Assembly (NCBI GenBank): GCA_026874595.1 | Contig: CM049313.1 | Location: forward strand, 34,561,159-34,625,158 | Direction of reading: 5' to 3' | Source: Sipunculus nudus | Taxonomy: Eukaryota > Annelida > Sipuncula > Golfingiida > Sipunculidae | Length of the DNA: 64,000 nucleotides | Shown here: one piece after another, positions 46,011-58,924 of the stretch | Layout of the letters: each line of letters begins with the position of its first letter | Numbering within the stretch: position 1 is the first letter of the stretch | Notes under the pieces: model-generated | Databases searched by the model: none | What the model was told of the DNA's origin: nothing | Seen by the model: only the letters and a program-made list of their open reading frames with translations | Made by a program: the position numbers and the translations under genes

Positions 46011-47935
46011 TGCATTTTTCTAATATTACATGGTTTCCGTGAATGTCCACATGGCGGCGGCTTGTATTTGTTGGAATGCAGAATTCTAATATCACAGGGT
46101 TTTCCTGAATGTCCACATGGCGGCGACTTGTATTCCCCGGAATGCAGATTTCTAATATTACATGGTTTTCCTGAATGTCCACATGGCGGCGGCTTGTATT
46201 CCCCGGAATGCTGATTTCTAATATCACAGGGTTTTTCTGAATGTCCACATGGCGGCGACTTGTATTTCTTGGAATGCAGATTTCCGATATCACAGGGTTT
46301 CCCTGAATGCCCACATGGCCGCGGGTTGTATTCTTTGGAATGCAGGTTTATGATATCACATGGTTTTCCTCAATGTCCACATGGCCGCGGCTTGTATTCT
46401 TTTGAATGCAGATTTCTAATATCACATGGTTTTCCTGAATGTCCACATGGCCGCGGCTTGTATTCTTTGGAATGCAGATTTTTAATTTCACATGGTTTTC
46501 CTGAATGTAAACATGGCCGCGGCTTGTATTCTTTGGAATGCAGATTTCTGATATCACAGGGTTTCCCTGAATGCCCACATGGCCGCGGCTTGTATTCTTT
46601 TGAATGCAGATTTCTGATATCACATGGTTTTCCTGAATGTCCACATGGCGGCGGATTGTATTCTTTGGAATGCAGGTTTCTAATATCACATGGTTTTCCT
46701 GAATGTCCACATGGCCGCAGCTTGTATTCTTTGGAATGCAGATTTCTGATATCACAGGGTTTCCCTGAATGTCCACATGGCCGCGGCTTGTATTCTTAGG
46801 AATGCAGATTTCTGATATCACATGGTTTTCCTAATTGTCCACATGGCCGCGGCTTGTATTCTTTTGAATGCATTTTTCTGATATCACATGGTTTTCCTTA
46901 ATGTCCACATGGTGACGACTTGTATTTCTTGGAATGCAGATTTCTAATATCACAGGGTTTTCCTGAATGTCCACATTGCGGCGAGTTGTATTTCTTGGAA
47001 TGCAGATTTCTAATATCATATGGTTTCCGTGAATATCGGAATGCCGGTGGCTAGTATTTCTTTGAATGGAGATTTCTAATATCACAGGGTTTCCTTAATG
47101 TCCACATGGCGGCGACATGTATTTCTTGGAATGCAGATTTCTAATATCACAGGGTTTCCTTAATGTCCACATGGCGGCGACATGTATTTCTTGGAATGCA
47201 GATTTCTAATATTACATGGTTTTCCTGAATGTCCACATGGCGGTGGCTTTTAATCCTTGGAAAGCAGATTTCTAATGCAACATTGTTTTGTGAATATCCA
47301 AATGGCGGCGGCTAGTATTTTCTTGGAATGCAGATTTCAAATATCAAATGGTTTCCCTGAATGTCCAGATGGCGGCGGCTTGTATTCTTTGGAACGTAGA
47401 TTTTTCATAACACATGGTTTTCCTGAATGTCCACATGGCGGCAGCTTATATTCTTTTGTATGCTGATTTCTAAAATCACATAGTTTCCGTGAATGTGCAC
47501 AAGGCGGCGGATTGTATTCCCCGGAATGCAGATTTCTAATATCACATGGTTTTCCTGCATGTCGACGTGGCCGCGGCTTGTATTCTTTGGAATGCAGATT
47601 TCTGATATCACGAGGTTTTCCTGAATGTCTACATGGCCGCGGCTTGTATTCTTTGGAATGCAGATTTTTTATATCACATAGTTTTCCTGAAGGTCCACAT
47701 GGCCGTGGCTTGTATTCCTTGGAATGCAGATTTCTAATATCACATGGTTTTGTTAAATGTCCACATGGCCGCGGGTTGTACTCTTTGGAATGCAATTTCT
47801 GATATCACATGGTTTTCCTGAATGTCCACATTGAAGCGGCTTGTATTCTTTGGAATGCAAATGTCTGATATCACATTTTTTCCCTAAATATGCACATGGT
47901 CGCGGCTTGTATTCTTTGGAATGCATATTTCTGAC
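46005..47935. repeat. 66-bp minisatellite, about 29 units
   Basis: The unit is exactly 66 bp in most copies (for example CTGAATGTCC at 46105 and 46171). It contains TGTATTCTTTGGAATGCA, the same hairpin plus AGATTTCTA that closes the Helitron-like element at 29722-29747. Because 66 is divisible by three, both strands stay open over long stretches as 22-residue repeats (+ strand ECPHGRGLYSLECRFLISHG; minus KNTSRGHVDIQGNPVISEIC). Two unit types alternate in blocks: GGCGGCGGC (about 46.0-46.3 and 46.9-47.5 kb) and GGCCGCGGC (46.3-46.9 and 47.5-47.95 kb). I see no evidence that either frame is a gene. Confidence 0.95.
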
Positions 47936-47937
47936 CT

Positions 47938-48920
47938 TAGGCCTTGACCTTCATATATGAGATTGATATGCTCTAAAAATGGACTTTTTTCTAAAATATT
48001 TATTGTATTGCACTTCTGAAATCGTTTGCAAGACATGGTTTCAGTACGATCCAACTCCATGAGTCCTATTCCCAATTCCTTCATTATAGCTTGCCTTTTA
48101 AAACTGGTCTCCAATTAATTTATAAAAATTGTATTATTTGTAATACATTATCAGTCAATAAAATGGTAGCAACAGGCCAAATGTTTGTCACATTTAGCTT
48201 TCATGACAGGTTGAAGCGCCTGCAGAATTGGGTCCGGCACGTTCGAGCAAAAATATGGCGGGAAACTGGTGATATATGACTCGGTTTTTTATATGATATA
48301 GCAATAAAGCAACAAACGCCATGAGGGTCACCAAGACGATGAAACAGACAGAGATAAAGAAATTACTTGTCCTTATAATGAGCCATCAAAAACATGTCCC
48401 GTCTCAGAAGGAGACCGTCCGTCATACGTTCATTGCACTAAGTGACTAAGTTATCTTACCTATAGTTTCTGTTATACTTATATATAACACGTTGGTTGTT
48501 GTTTGTGTTGTTAATTAGCTGCATATATGTACCCAGGTGTCATTCCTGACGATCCTGTAATCTATAATTTTATATTTGGCAACACAATCTTGCCCATGTC
48601 CTGATTTACATATCGTCTGTTTTATTAAACTCTTCACCCTGATATGAGAGGGAATATTCTTAGTAATACACTCACCATGGCACAAGGTGGGCATACAGGG
48701 TTAACCAGAAACATTTATGTATATAAAGTGTAGTTGTGTCCGCCGGTGGTATTTTACCTTGACTTTAATAAACGAGATTGAGATGCTGGGAATATGGACA
48801 GTATGGACTATAAGATTCTGATGGTATTGCATTTCTTAAATGACTCGCAATGTGCCTTGTATTAATTAACATTGATGGAGAGTGCCTTGTTTAAGCTATT
48901 ATAGCAAATTGTTCAATCAA
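47938..48920. repeat. Repeat F, two diverged copies flanking
   Basis: 47938-48110 and 48755-48920 share CCTTGAC-TT, GAGATTGA-ATGCT, ATGGAC, TGGTATTGCA-TTCT-AAAT and GCAATGTGCC-like text. Confidence 0.5.
48290..48660 (+). repeat. Repeat E, copy 1
   Basis: Matches 53160-53520: AAGCAACAAA-GCCA, AGACGATG, GCACTAAGTGAC/GCACCCAGTGAC, TTGGTTGT, AATTAGCTGCAT/AATGAGCTGCAT, CATTC-TGACG, CCATGTCCT and ACCCTGATATG in the same order. Confidence 0.65.
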
Positions 48921-50564
48921 TGTAAATTAATAAACTTTAATTGATCTTCCGATTTATAAAATTTTTCCATAAATTCATCGACCACCACTTTTCAGAATAG
49001 ACTATAGTTAAAAGAGATAAAGTTTGGTCTTAAACTGAAAAAAAACATCAGTTCTTCCATAGGAAGCAACTGTCAAATTGTACGCCACAGTAAGCTCAAG
49101 TCAGGAGGAGGTTGAGGCGAAGGCGCCGTCAAAAATCGGTCCGCCAAGTTCTAGTGTGGGAGCATATGTCACCGAGTATTTTTTCTTTGTAAAAGGTTGA
49201 CACCCAACATTTTTGTGATCCTTAGGCCTTAACCTTTGCAAAATATATGGTGCGAATTTTTTTCAAAAGGGGTTTGGTCATTTTTTTAGGTCAATTTTGA
49301 TTTCAAAGCAAACTGGAGGGTTAATATGTATTAATATTTTCCTTAGAGGAAAGTCTTTCAACATAACACCTCAAAAAGACCAGTGTGATATATTAACGCA
49401 TCATAACTTGGACAAGATACATTTAAATTATTATTACTAATTTAGAAAGCACTTATCGAACGCATAACTCCGCAAACAACTAGATCCGCATCAACATATA
49501 CCCAACTAACCATAAAAAAATATTCAGTTGTTCCTTGGCCATTAAAAATACGTGCTGTGACAACAAACTATTCTGTTGTAGTTAGTACAATAGGTATGAC
49601 GGACTGATTTTAGGTAACCTGTATCGTATACACTATCGCTTTGTGCTCCCTGATTCTCACCAGTGGATAAAGATTTAGCCTCATTTATACAGAACGTATG
49701 AAAATGACCCTCTTACGTCAATCCATTGTTCCATCATAACAGCACTGACACCATTAACTCCCTGATACTTAAGGCAAAGAAATCCATCTCTTTTGGTTAG
49801 TTTATCCGGAAATCTTAAAGTTCCTAATGAATCTTAAAGATTATTGTGGGTATTGTGGTCATGAGCTAAGAAGAATTGATAAAAGTTTTAAGCGGATTAT
49901 TTATTTTAATGTAAATTGTGTAAAGGATAATCAGCAGAAAAAGGAGCAACTTAAGCTGTATACAGTTCCAGGCCCTCTCTCACGTCACACTGATCCGACC
50001 AAACGTTTCAGGAAATGTTACCTAGTCCATAATTCACAATGTAATGAAGTTTCAGCCAACTTGTGGAGCTAGTCAGTGGACATATATGAGCAAGCAAAAC
50101 AATGTACAACGCCAATCACATAACGTCAGCCAATTTCTTTGTGCGCGCAATAACATACCATTTGGGAATAAATGCACCTTCTTGTAGGCAGCTGTTTGCA
50201 TAAAAAATTTATTCATCATTTAAAATCTTTTGTAGGCTGTGGACATCAGGTAGTTTATAGTAGACAAGTATTCACATACATTAACATTAAGATGAGCCAA
50301 AAGGGCAGAAAACTAACACCAAATGAAATGCACATTTTTTTTCTGAAGAATGCATTAAGGAGACTGTTGAGGGGAAACCAAGAGGATATTTCAGAAAATG
50401 TATCAACATTAAGTTCTGTTGAAGGAGTCAATTTTCTTTTCAAATTAAATATAAAATTTAAACAAAATTCAAGAGTGTCAAATTGAGTCATATCATGTTC
50501 TCTTACGTGTTTGCATATGATCTTCAATCCAAGCTGACTCCCATCTCCCAAGGTTATTTTTAAT
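48921..50564. other. Intergenic, unsupported open frames
   Basis: Two + strand frames (49827-50072, Cys-rich start CGYCGHEL; 50172-50486, Lys-rich) look weakly protein-like but have no motif, splice support or second copy. I do not call them genes. Confidence 0.4.
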
Positions 50565-50730
50565 GATATTTTAGTTTTTTTATGGCCTAGGTTATGGTCT
50601 CAATTTTAATGCTGAATTATCTAATTCTTAATCTAAGTATTTACATCTTCAGAGTTTCATTTCGGTTTGGGACTACGTGACAGGGATGTAGGAATCACTT
50701 CCTAATATTTAATTTTACATCCTGGTGTCA
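50565..50730 (+). repeat. Repeat D, copy 2
   Basis: Shares TTTTAATGCTGA-TT-TCTA, AAGTAT-TACATCT and AGAGTTTC-ATTTCG with 55225-55340. A SINE follows immediately. Confidence 0.6.
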
Positions 50731-50985
50731 CCCTGTCAACCGCAGGTCCTAGGTGTGTAATAATTCCCATTACTGGGCAATAACACGGATGCACCTCCCA
50801 AAGACGCACTGGTTTTGATACACGGCTGTGGGGTACGGCCTTCCTATTAAGCCTGCAGAGCACTCACCCTGTGTGGTGACCGACCGCGAAAAGCTCACCG
50901 CTTCTCGGCTGAGATTTGAACTCACAACCTCCCGGCTTTGAGTCCTGTACAATACCCTTAGTCACAGAAGCCGGTTCCTTTCTGG
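50731..50985 (-). mobile_element. tRNA-derived SINE, copy 2
   Basis: Reverse copy of 13022-13300. The box B region appears as GAGATTTGAACTCAC (50911-50925), and the tRNA-like head ends in GAAGCCGGTTCC. The body contains ACGGCC and TAAGCCTGCAGA, matching copy 1. Confidence 0.8.
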
Positions 50986-53159
50986 GGGATGATTTTTTTT
51001 TTTTTATAATTCTGGGAACATGAAATCATGGGCTTATAGGTTATACCAGAATTAAAATATTAACAGACACAAGATAAAACAATGGTAAAATATAAACTTC
51101 TGGTTATTATATAATTCTTGCTACATTTCATTCTCCTTAAATGGCTTCACAATTATATTCAGTTATGTGTGAGATTTACCAAGGGAAAAAATTCACAAGA
51201 AAAGTTATTTTGTAATGCACAATGACAACATAAGCTGTTCTCTTCGTTTTGCTAGATTGATACAGCATTCTTTTCAAAACATAATTTTGAAAACAGTAAT
51301 CTGTAGAGTATAAGTAGCAGCCGGGTTACACTTTCTATATAATGCAAGCTTTAAGGTTCAAATTAGAATGAAGATACACTATTTTGAAATTTTTATTATA
51401 CCTTATGGGATATGGGATGACTGTCGCTGGATATGCTTTATTTGCTTCAATCATTAACAACAGAGCATGTCAGATGCAGAAGTTGAATAAACATGATTGA
51501 TTAGAGCCCAGTTTTGTTTTATATTTGATTTTTATACCAGATAAATGTATGCAAAACTGTATCGTTGGAGGCCTGCTTAACCAATTTTCATTTCCCTGAA
51601 AACGTGATCCAACTAGGTTTTGAGTTGCCGCACACGCTAGAGAAGACATATGCCTTATGTTGCAAAACATATGTCTTGAATGTAATTAAAACTCTTGCAA
51701 TTATTTTTCCGGATTAAGCCATATTTTTATCCAGATAATCATTACTTTTACATTAATAACGGCAATAATAACAACAGCAAAATAGCTGACTTTATAATGT
51801 GAGGGTCGATATGGAAAAATCAATATTAAAGTTTAGGAGCACATACAAAATTCATTTCAATTACATTTAACTTTTTTGACATAGCATTTTGTGATAGTAA
51901 AGTCATAAATGTTATGAGTCACAAAGCTGTATGTTGCCAGCATCATATCCAAATTATTTGTGACTAAGCCAATAGAATCTGCACTCAGTTCGTCTGATTG
52001 CTTGTCCAATTTACTGCTTAATGATTTCTCAAAATGATCTTAATGATCTAATCAAAACATGAATAATAAATCGTTAAAATTGATTTTTAACTTTAGTTAA
52101 AGAAATTTGCAGTTTTTGTAAATTGGAATAACTTTAATATGCAAGCACATTTCTTTAGAGTTCTGGCAAGCGCACATCATTTCTCTGTGATATTTCAAAA
52201 GGGGGTACATGTAAAGTACTGCAATGTAATTAAAATATAATAGGACCTGTATTATGGACCTGACAATTGTTGTTGTGGCCATACCTTGATCTCCGATTTC
52301 TACTGCCAAGAATTTTGTAATTATGCCCAGTTTCATATAAAATTACTTATTGCCATTCCTATAATTAGTCAGCATTGATTTAAATGCCTCATCATTTATC
52401 ATGACTCAAGAGGTCGATATATAAGATATTAAGTGTCTACAAACCTATAGGCTATACGAACGGGAGCTACATGACCCCACAACTCAAATGACCAAAGATT
52501 ACCGTTTGTTGTTTTTAATCAAGAATATTCAAAACTTATCCCCCGCCAAAAATGTTAAAGCTACAACGATATTCGCAATAGTGTGTGCATTTTCTCAAGC
52601 AATAAGTACATTTTTGTGGCGTACCCGATATGTTCGCATTATGCACCACTGATTTCGCCATATAGCTTTTCACCACTTGTGTACAGGTGTATAATTATGA
52701 TTCTGTTATCAGAATTATAAAAATTGGCAGATATCATGATATGTCAAGGATAATAGCAATATATATGTATATAGTGTGAAAATATATGTGTATATGTAAC
52801 ATTACAGATATGTAAATTGGTGTCTTTAATATGTACCCAAAATTTAATTTTAGACAATCCAAAAATGTTCAGATAAAACAATTTGTGCCTAAAGTATGTA
52901 AAGGAATTCCAAAAATAACTTTTTTTCATATTCTTGTCCCTCTTTACGTTTATTTATGTTTCTTTTAATTTTCTTAAACCATTTTCAAACAAGCTAAAAG
53001 ATATAACAAAATAAATTAAAAAAATTGGCACCATGTTTTTTACGCTTCAATGGAAGGTGAAGAACAAAAATGCATGGGGTGCCACATTTTTACAAACAAA
53101 ATTTTCTCTGAACGAATTTGCCCCTACCCTGCAGAATACGGTGGAACAATAAAATATAT
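50986..53159. other. Intergenic, nothing recognised
   Basis: AT-rich, with only short motif-free frames. Confidence 0.5.
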
Positions 53160-53520
53160 AGTACCCTGATTTCTGTATGACAGTCATAAAGCAACAAAAG
53201 CCACGGGGATTGTCCAGACGATGGGCCAGACATACATGGACCAAATGCTTTCTCATTATTAACAACCATAAACGAATCCTGCTCTCCCGGGCACAAGACC
53301 TTCCACCGTAAATCACTGCACCCAGTGACCTGAGCTGTTCCAGTTATGCATATATGACAAGTTGATAATTGGTTGTGTTCTTAATGAGCTGCATGTGCTC
53401 ACTGGTACCATTCATGACGTCTTTGTATTCGCTTCTGCGATTTTATTGATTGATTTAACCTCGCCATGTCCTAGCATAAATTATTTGTTTATTGTCTTTT
53501 TTATTGGATATTTTACCCTG
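53160..53520 (+). repeat. Repeat E, copy 2
   Basis: Diverged copy of 48290-48660; the shared phrases are given in the entry for copy 1. Confidence 0.65.
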
Positions 53521-53806
53521 ATATGTGACAAAACATAATCAGAATAAAGAGTGAACCGGTGTTTTACAAGGGACGTAAAGGGTAGCTTGAAAGCACTCAA
53601 CAACCGCATGCCTCCGCCAACATCCTGAATCACAAGGTATATTACCAGGATCCTGATCAGACTTATAACTGTGGTTTGTGCTACGTAACCGCAGGAAATA
53701 CACGAAATCTGTATATATATATATAATATCAATTTGATGTAAATCCCATCATATATCATATATGAAAGGTGATATAAAGGAAATCACCATAAAAATACTA
53801 GAGGCA

Positions 53807-54231
53807 TACTGTGGTTGCCTTATTATTCGCGAGGGTTTTAATTTTGCGATATTTGCGATATGGGAAATAATCGCGAATATGAAACCCTCGGGAATAAGAT
53901 GTCCCACTAAATAAGATAACCTCTGGAAAAAACTTTATCAGGCACCTATTCTGTTCATGATATAAAAACTGGCCCATACATCCAGCATTAATTATTGTAA
54001 AACACGCCGTACAAACTGAGGCTAAATCGACTGTGATACAAGTTATAAGTTACTGACTGAACCAGAAATGAATGAGATATTGTAAGATTCATTTAAACTT
54101 TCAAATCAATACAAATTGTACTGCTTTAGATTACAAGTTTCTGTTGCAATCGCGAAAATGAAACCCTCTCGAAACGTCAAAAATGAAGCAATCGCGAATT
54201 TCAGCCTCGCGAATATAAAGCCAACCACGAT
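53807..54231. mobile_element. MITE-like element with TATTCGCGAGG inverted repeats
   Basis: Left end TACTGTGGTTGCCTTATTAT then TCGCGAGGGTTT. The right end is the reverse complement in kind (CCTCGCGAATATAAAGCCAA then CCACGAT). There are nested inner inverted copies (CGCGAATATGAAACCCTCG at 53871-53890 and CGCGAAAATGAAACCCTC near 54152). About 425 bp, no ORF. Confidence 0.7.
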
Positions 54232-54685
54232 CAACAAGTAGATACGATCCAGTACTTTTATACAAGTACAATAAATAAGAAATAACTATGGTGTCTCAGG
54301 CACCGCGCGTCAATTAAGACCCCCGTATAAAAATTTTTCATTAAAGAAAAAAAAATAATAAAATTAAAAAAAAAATGTCTATTTCTTATGTCGTTTTCTA
54401 CTTGTGTTGCATTACAATCCTGTTATTATGCGGTTGTCCCCTGATCAAACGAACTTGTTATCGAAAACCTGTATAAAAAAAAGGAAAATCGTCCTCCCTG
54501 ACTTATGTCTGAAAGAAAAAATTGCGTGAGAAATAAATTTTAGCCTTGTCTGTTTAACCCCTCGCCGGAGTTTAAACCAAATAAAACCTAATGTACTACG
54601 TTCGCTTGAACCGATATTGTAGAACACTTAGATTTTCACCACGTCCATCGGATTCTGATTAGGCAGTCGCGAGCTAGGCAGGTGG

Positions 54686-54868
54686 TTATATGACGGGTAG
54701 GGTTCCTTGTTTAGCGGGTGCTATATTTATCCATTTCCCATACCATCTTCCTGTCACAAACTTGAAATCTTTCCTGAGAATAAGCACATTTGTATAATTG
54801 CACCGGTTGGTTTCCGCTTTCAGCACGCGCCGGAAATTATCCAATCCCCTTAGGGCCGTTAGTTCCAT
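54686..54868 (-). CDS. Unidentified small ORF
   Basis: Sixty codons ending in VTGRWYGKWINIAPAKQGTL and PVI. It has a less AT-biased codon use than nearby frames and looks protein-like, but I recognise no family, and it lacks clear splice sites. It could be a terminal exon or an old element remnant. Confidence 0.25.
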   Translation of the reverse strand: MELTALRGLDNFRRVLKAETNRCNYTNVLILRKDFKFVTGRWYGKWINIAPAKQGTLPVI

Positions 54869-55224
54869 TCATAAGATCTACCTTACTTGGATAGCATCTG
54901 GGGCATTTTTTCCTATAGATCACGGACAACAGAGAACTTTGCAGTATATTTTATTGTCTGAACATTATATAAAAAACCTCTGTGAACAGGTTTGCCTGTT
55001 TTCGGACAATTGTTCCGAATAACATTTGTTCAAATGTTAACTTTTTTCATTTATTCCTCTAATTACACCATGATTGTGTGTCAATTAGTTCTTGAGAGTT
55101 CTGTTAGTCTGTAACAACTTATTCGTGGTTGTTCCAATCAAAAATGAAGAAAAAAAGGTCAATTAGCTACCATGAACGTGGAACACCGGCGAAAACACCA
55201 CTTTATGACAGACAAAAGGAAATC

Positions 55225-55400
55225 ATTTTTTAAAGATTTTTTGTTTGAGGTAACCGCCTCCATTTTTAATGCTGATTTGTCTATTTTTTACCATAAGTAT
55301 ATACATCTGTAGAGTTTCCATTTCGATTTTTCGACTACTTGACAAGGCGGTAGCACACGCTTCCTATCATAATACTGTGTATCCTTGTGTCATCCAGGCC
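55225..55400 (+). repeat. Repeat D, copy 3
   Basis: Matches copies 1 and 2 (GAGGTAACCGCCTC, TTTTTAATGCTGATTTGTC, AAGTATATACATCTGTAGAG, CTTCCTA...GTGTCATCC). Confidence 0.6.
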
Positions 55401-57042
55401 GGTTGTTTACCGAAGACGGAAAGCTCTTGCGAAATACTGCACAGTCAGATCTGATGCTGCAAAGATAGTCTACCTAATTCTGACAAATTTCCAAAACCAG
55501 TACTCCGAGGCTGGTGCAGGTGTTAAGATTATTATTTGTGTCCAGCTCTTTAAATCCTTCTTTAGCCACCTTCAATAATGTAAACTCTGTATTACATAAT
55601 TTATACAATTTCATATAATATTGTCCAGTTTTACCACCTTACACCTTTCATTTACATTCGTTATCCATTCAATGCCATTCATCTCGCCAATATACCCATT
55701 TTCTCTTTTGAAATACATGTATTCTGTTTTAGAATGCCACCATAGATACGAATCCGTGTTTCTTTAAAGCTACAGAGCGGATAAAGGATTTTGAAAAGAG
55801 GACGAGGGCAAAATGTGAAGGGCCAATGTGAAAATCTTAAAACAGTCCTGCATTTCGGAAAAACAAAGTGAATAGCAAAGTAAAAAAAAGTCGAAACCCT
55901 CAAACAAGGCGGGCACCCCCAATCCCTGAAACCCCGTTCTGGATCCGTCACTGCAGTCCAAAATTGGGCATCTGCTTCAGAGTTGGGTAGAAATGATTAG
56001 TTGTTAACGTCTCTGCTTATCGAGGATGGACAGTGCATGGTTGCTATATTTTTACCCTAGCCACACTTTTTTTGTTGATTTATCTGTCGAGAAAAATACC
56101 AAAAACGGTTTGAACGAATTTTAAGGAAACTTTGTCAAAGATAGGAATATAATGTCAAAGTAACAATCAATCAAATTTGGATATATCTTGATTACCTTCC
56201 GGATCCGAAATTTTTAAAGGATATTTACCATTACGTTATCTTTGAAATCCGTTTTTTTCCCGGCCGAGGGCATGCACGTCGTTGAGTGGGACCGTAATTT
56301 AATGTAAATTCACTAACGGGATGAACATTTCTCAATTGGCGATATGTACCCGTGTTGCCTAACTGGAAATGCCATGTTCTGGAGGGCAGAGCTAAGCTGT
56401 GATACAATTAATGTATTTCCTACGCTTATGTAGCACACATCAATGTTTGATAAATATACTTCAGCCCCCCCCCCCGGAATATCAGACAAATGGTAATATT
56501 TGGGAAATTTTGGGAAAATGCTTCTTCCCATATTGTTTCTTTTAAAGTAATTTGCTTAAGGAAAAATAAGTTTATTTTTCCGCACCTCGCGCAGTTTTTT
56601 TATAAGTATTTTATCAACTTTCAATTAATAACATCAATTCAGATGGCATAACAATGTTGTTTTCTTGACATGATTTGACAAAAAGACAATATATCTCTGT
56701 TTAGTAGATCAGTTGAACATTTGGTATAGATTTATCAGTCACGCATGGCACGGGACATCCTCCTCTCTCTTTATATATATTAGATTAGATTTATTACAGT
56801 TCAATTGCAGTTGCGACCTTAAACATTAAATAATTTATGTATATGTCAAGTGAAATATTGGTGTTATATTCTTGACATCAGGGATCAGAATGAATAAAGA
56901 CCAAATTTTATCACCAGTGGTAGATTAAAAGACAATATATGTTTCTAGAATTTAAAGGACATGTTGTTGAATAAAGGCGTTAAAATTCTGTATATACTAC
57001 AGAAAGTTTCATTTTGACTACATAATTTACAATTTTCTATAC

Positions 57043-57043
<1 letters not shown>
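55401..57043. other. Intergenic, repeat remnants
   Basis: The stretch 55790-55955 ends in CTGGATCCGTCACTGCAG, similar to the repeat ends near 866 and 1553. No gene seen. Confidence 0.45.
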
Positions 57044-57094
<51 letters not shown>

Positions 57095-57109
57095 TATATA
57101 TATATATAT
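57044..57109. repeat. (TA)n microsatellite
   Basis: About 32 TA units with one AATTA interruption. Confidence 0.9.
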
Positions 57110-57159
57110 CGCGGGAAGAGGTATTAGGGATGTTTGTATGGCCCATCAGCGTCAAGATC

Positions 57160-57390
57160 TTTTAAGGTCCAAGTCAGTCGGGACATCTCCTGATTGACAC
57201 GTATTGTGGCTCCACGATGCACAATTAAGGACCCACGCGCTGTGTTAACGGTGACATCTTTGATCGCTCCCGCTCTACTGTTTTAACACTCGTTTTAGGA
57301 GTAAGCAAACAGTTTCAAGGCAATATTTTGGCAGGTACAGATTTATATTGAAGGGAAAAGGTTATTTTTGTGTTAATTCAACATGGTTTA
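57160..57390 (+). repeat. Interspersed repeat B, copy 2
   Basis: Matches 23430-23712; see copy 1. Confidence 0.65.
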
Positions 57391-57956
57391 TGACAGGACA
57401 TGTCTCACATATGACAGCGCATCCTGTCAGTTGGTACATAACACCAGCCGGAATTGACGTGCGGTAAAAAGGGTTGGAATGGCTGTACAACTGTTTATAA
57501 ATCTGAAAAAAACTGCTATATGGGAGGAGCTGTGACATGAAGGCCTAACTTCTTGATTAGAAGTTGAATACATCTACATTAAAAACTATATATAACTATA
57601 TGTGATATTTAAATACCTATACATTGAAGATGAATTGGCGCCACCTGGTAGGAGAGAATTGCAGTGCTAAATTTCTTTTTCTCAAGTCGTTTACAAACTT
57701 TTAAAGCTAGCGATGGAAAAAGAATATTTGAGGAAATCTCTGCAGCATCTTAGAGGGGTCTTAAGTCCATTCCTCAAAATCACTATATTAAGAAAACATA
57801 TTGTGTCAACAACAACAGTCAGTTACGTTTCATTACGTTTGATATTAAATTCATTAATAAGATTTTGTTACGAGCGTTGATCAGTTATTCCCGAAATGTA
57901 ATTGAAATGTTTTCATTACGTATGAGGGTGAAGTTTTATGTCAGCTTAAATTGCTA

Positions 57957-58085
57957 ATAAAACAAATGCATATATATATATATCAGAACGCCATATTGGA
58001 CCATAACTATTCCTTTATTCAATATGACGTCACAATATTCATACACCGGTTGTGTTACATCAATATCAATACGCGACAGTTCTCC
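57957..58085 (-). repeat. 3' LTR segment with CRE-like palindrome
   Basis: Part shared with 60664-60777. It contains TGACGTCA (the CRE palindrome), present in both LTR remnants, and a short TA run not present in the other copy. Confidence 0.65.
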
Positions 58086-58323
58086 TTTGCTAATTATATA
58101 CCAGACTGGTATGACTATTGAAAAGTAGTTGTAAACCTGTGTGAATATCAAAATATATTTTATTGAATAAATGTCTATTGTATAACTGTTATTGTTGGAA
58201 GTTAACCCTGTCAAGATAGTTTTACACTTTAATATGGTTATGAATTTCCCGTTTATTAATAGCTGGATACTTCCGGTCCATTTTACAATTAGTAACCTGT
58301 TAATATGTTTACTTAACAATATT

Positions 58324-58924
58324 TTACAAGTTTAACTTCACTGGGACTTTTCTATCTCTTAGAGATCTCCTTACCTTGGGTTTAAATGGAGACTGTTGTT
58401 CAACCTGTTGTTCAAAAGCTGGATTATCAAACATATCCGGTGCCATTATATCATTTTTCCTCTCAGATGTACAACCTTCATCATTCCTGATACTATCTGT
58501 CTCCTCAAACAACTTACTAATATCCAATATCTCTTCTGACAAATTATCCTTTTCTGCAGTGTCTGTATACCCTTTCCATTCAAATCTCTCTTGATCATCA
58601 CTAGTTTTCCAGAAATTCTTCTGATCTTATACAATAAAAAATCATCACCAGGCTTTCTTGGCTGAAACTAACATGACGTGTCCAAACACCTCCTTCTACT
58701 TTCACTCCATATGTCAGTGCTCCTTTGTGGCATTCAGTACTACCAGGTACCCATTTCTCTCTGCCAAGATAATTTCTAACATACGCTGTATCTCCTATCT
58801 GAACGCTCCTTTGTTTGGAACTGGTACCACCATAATCCTGAATTTGTTTGTGTAGTTTCCCTGTCACATTAAATTTCACATTTGAACGCAAAGCATCTAA
58901 ACGGTTACGCAAAGTTCGCTTCAT
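58324..58924 (-). pseudogene. Gypsy integrase C-terminal domain and pol end
   Basis: The piece 58601-58924 has LRNRLDALRSN, then VQIGDTAYVRNYLGREKWVP and GGVWTRHV, the SH3-like integrase tail. The piece 58324-58542 ends in RRSLRDRKVPVKLNL, a common end of gypsy pol. A frameshift lies between them near 58600. Confidence 0.8.

Noticed and set aside
46260-46821. Long open frames on both strands (22-residue repeats) as a repeat-protein gene
   Set aside because: They follow from a 66-bp unit length and occur on both strands. There is no promoter, splice or start context, and the unit derives from a transposon end.
49827-50486. Two weakly protein-like + strand frames
   Set aside because: No recognisable motif, splice signals or homologue in the window.
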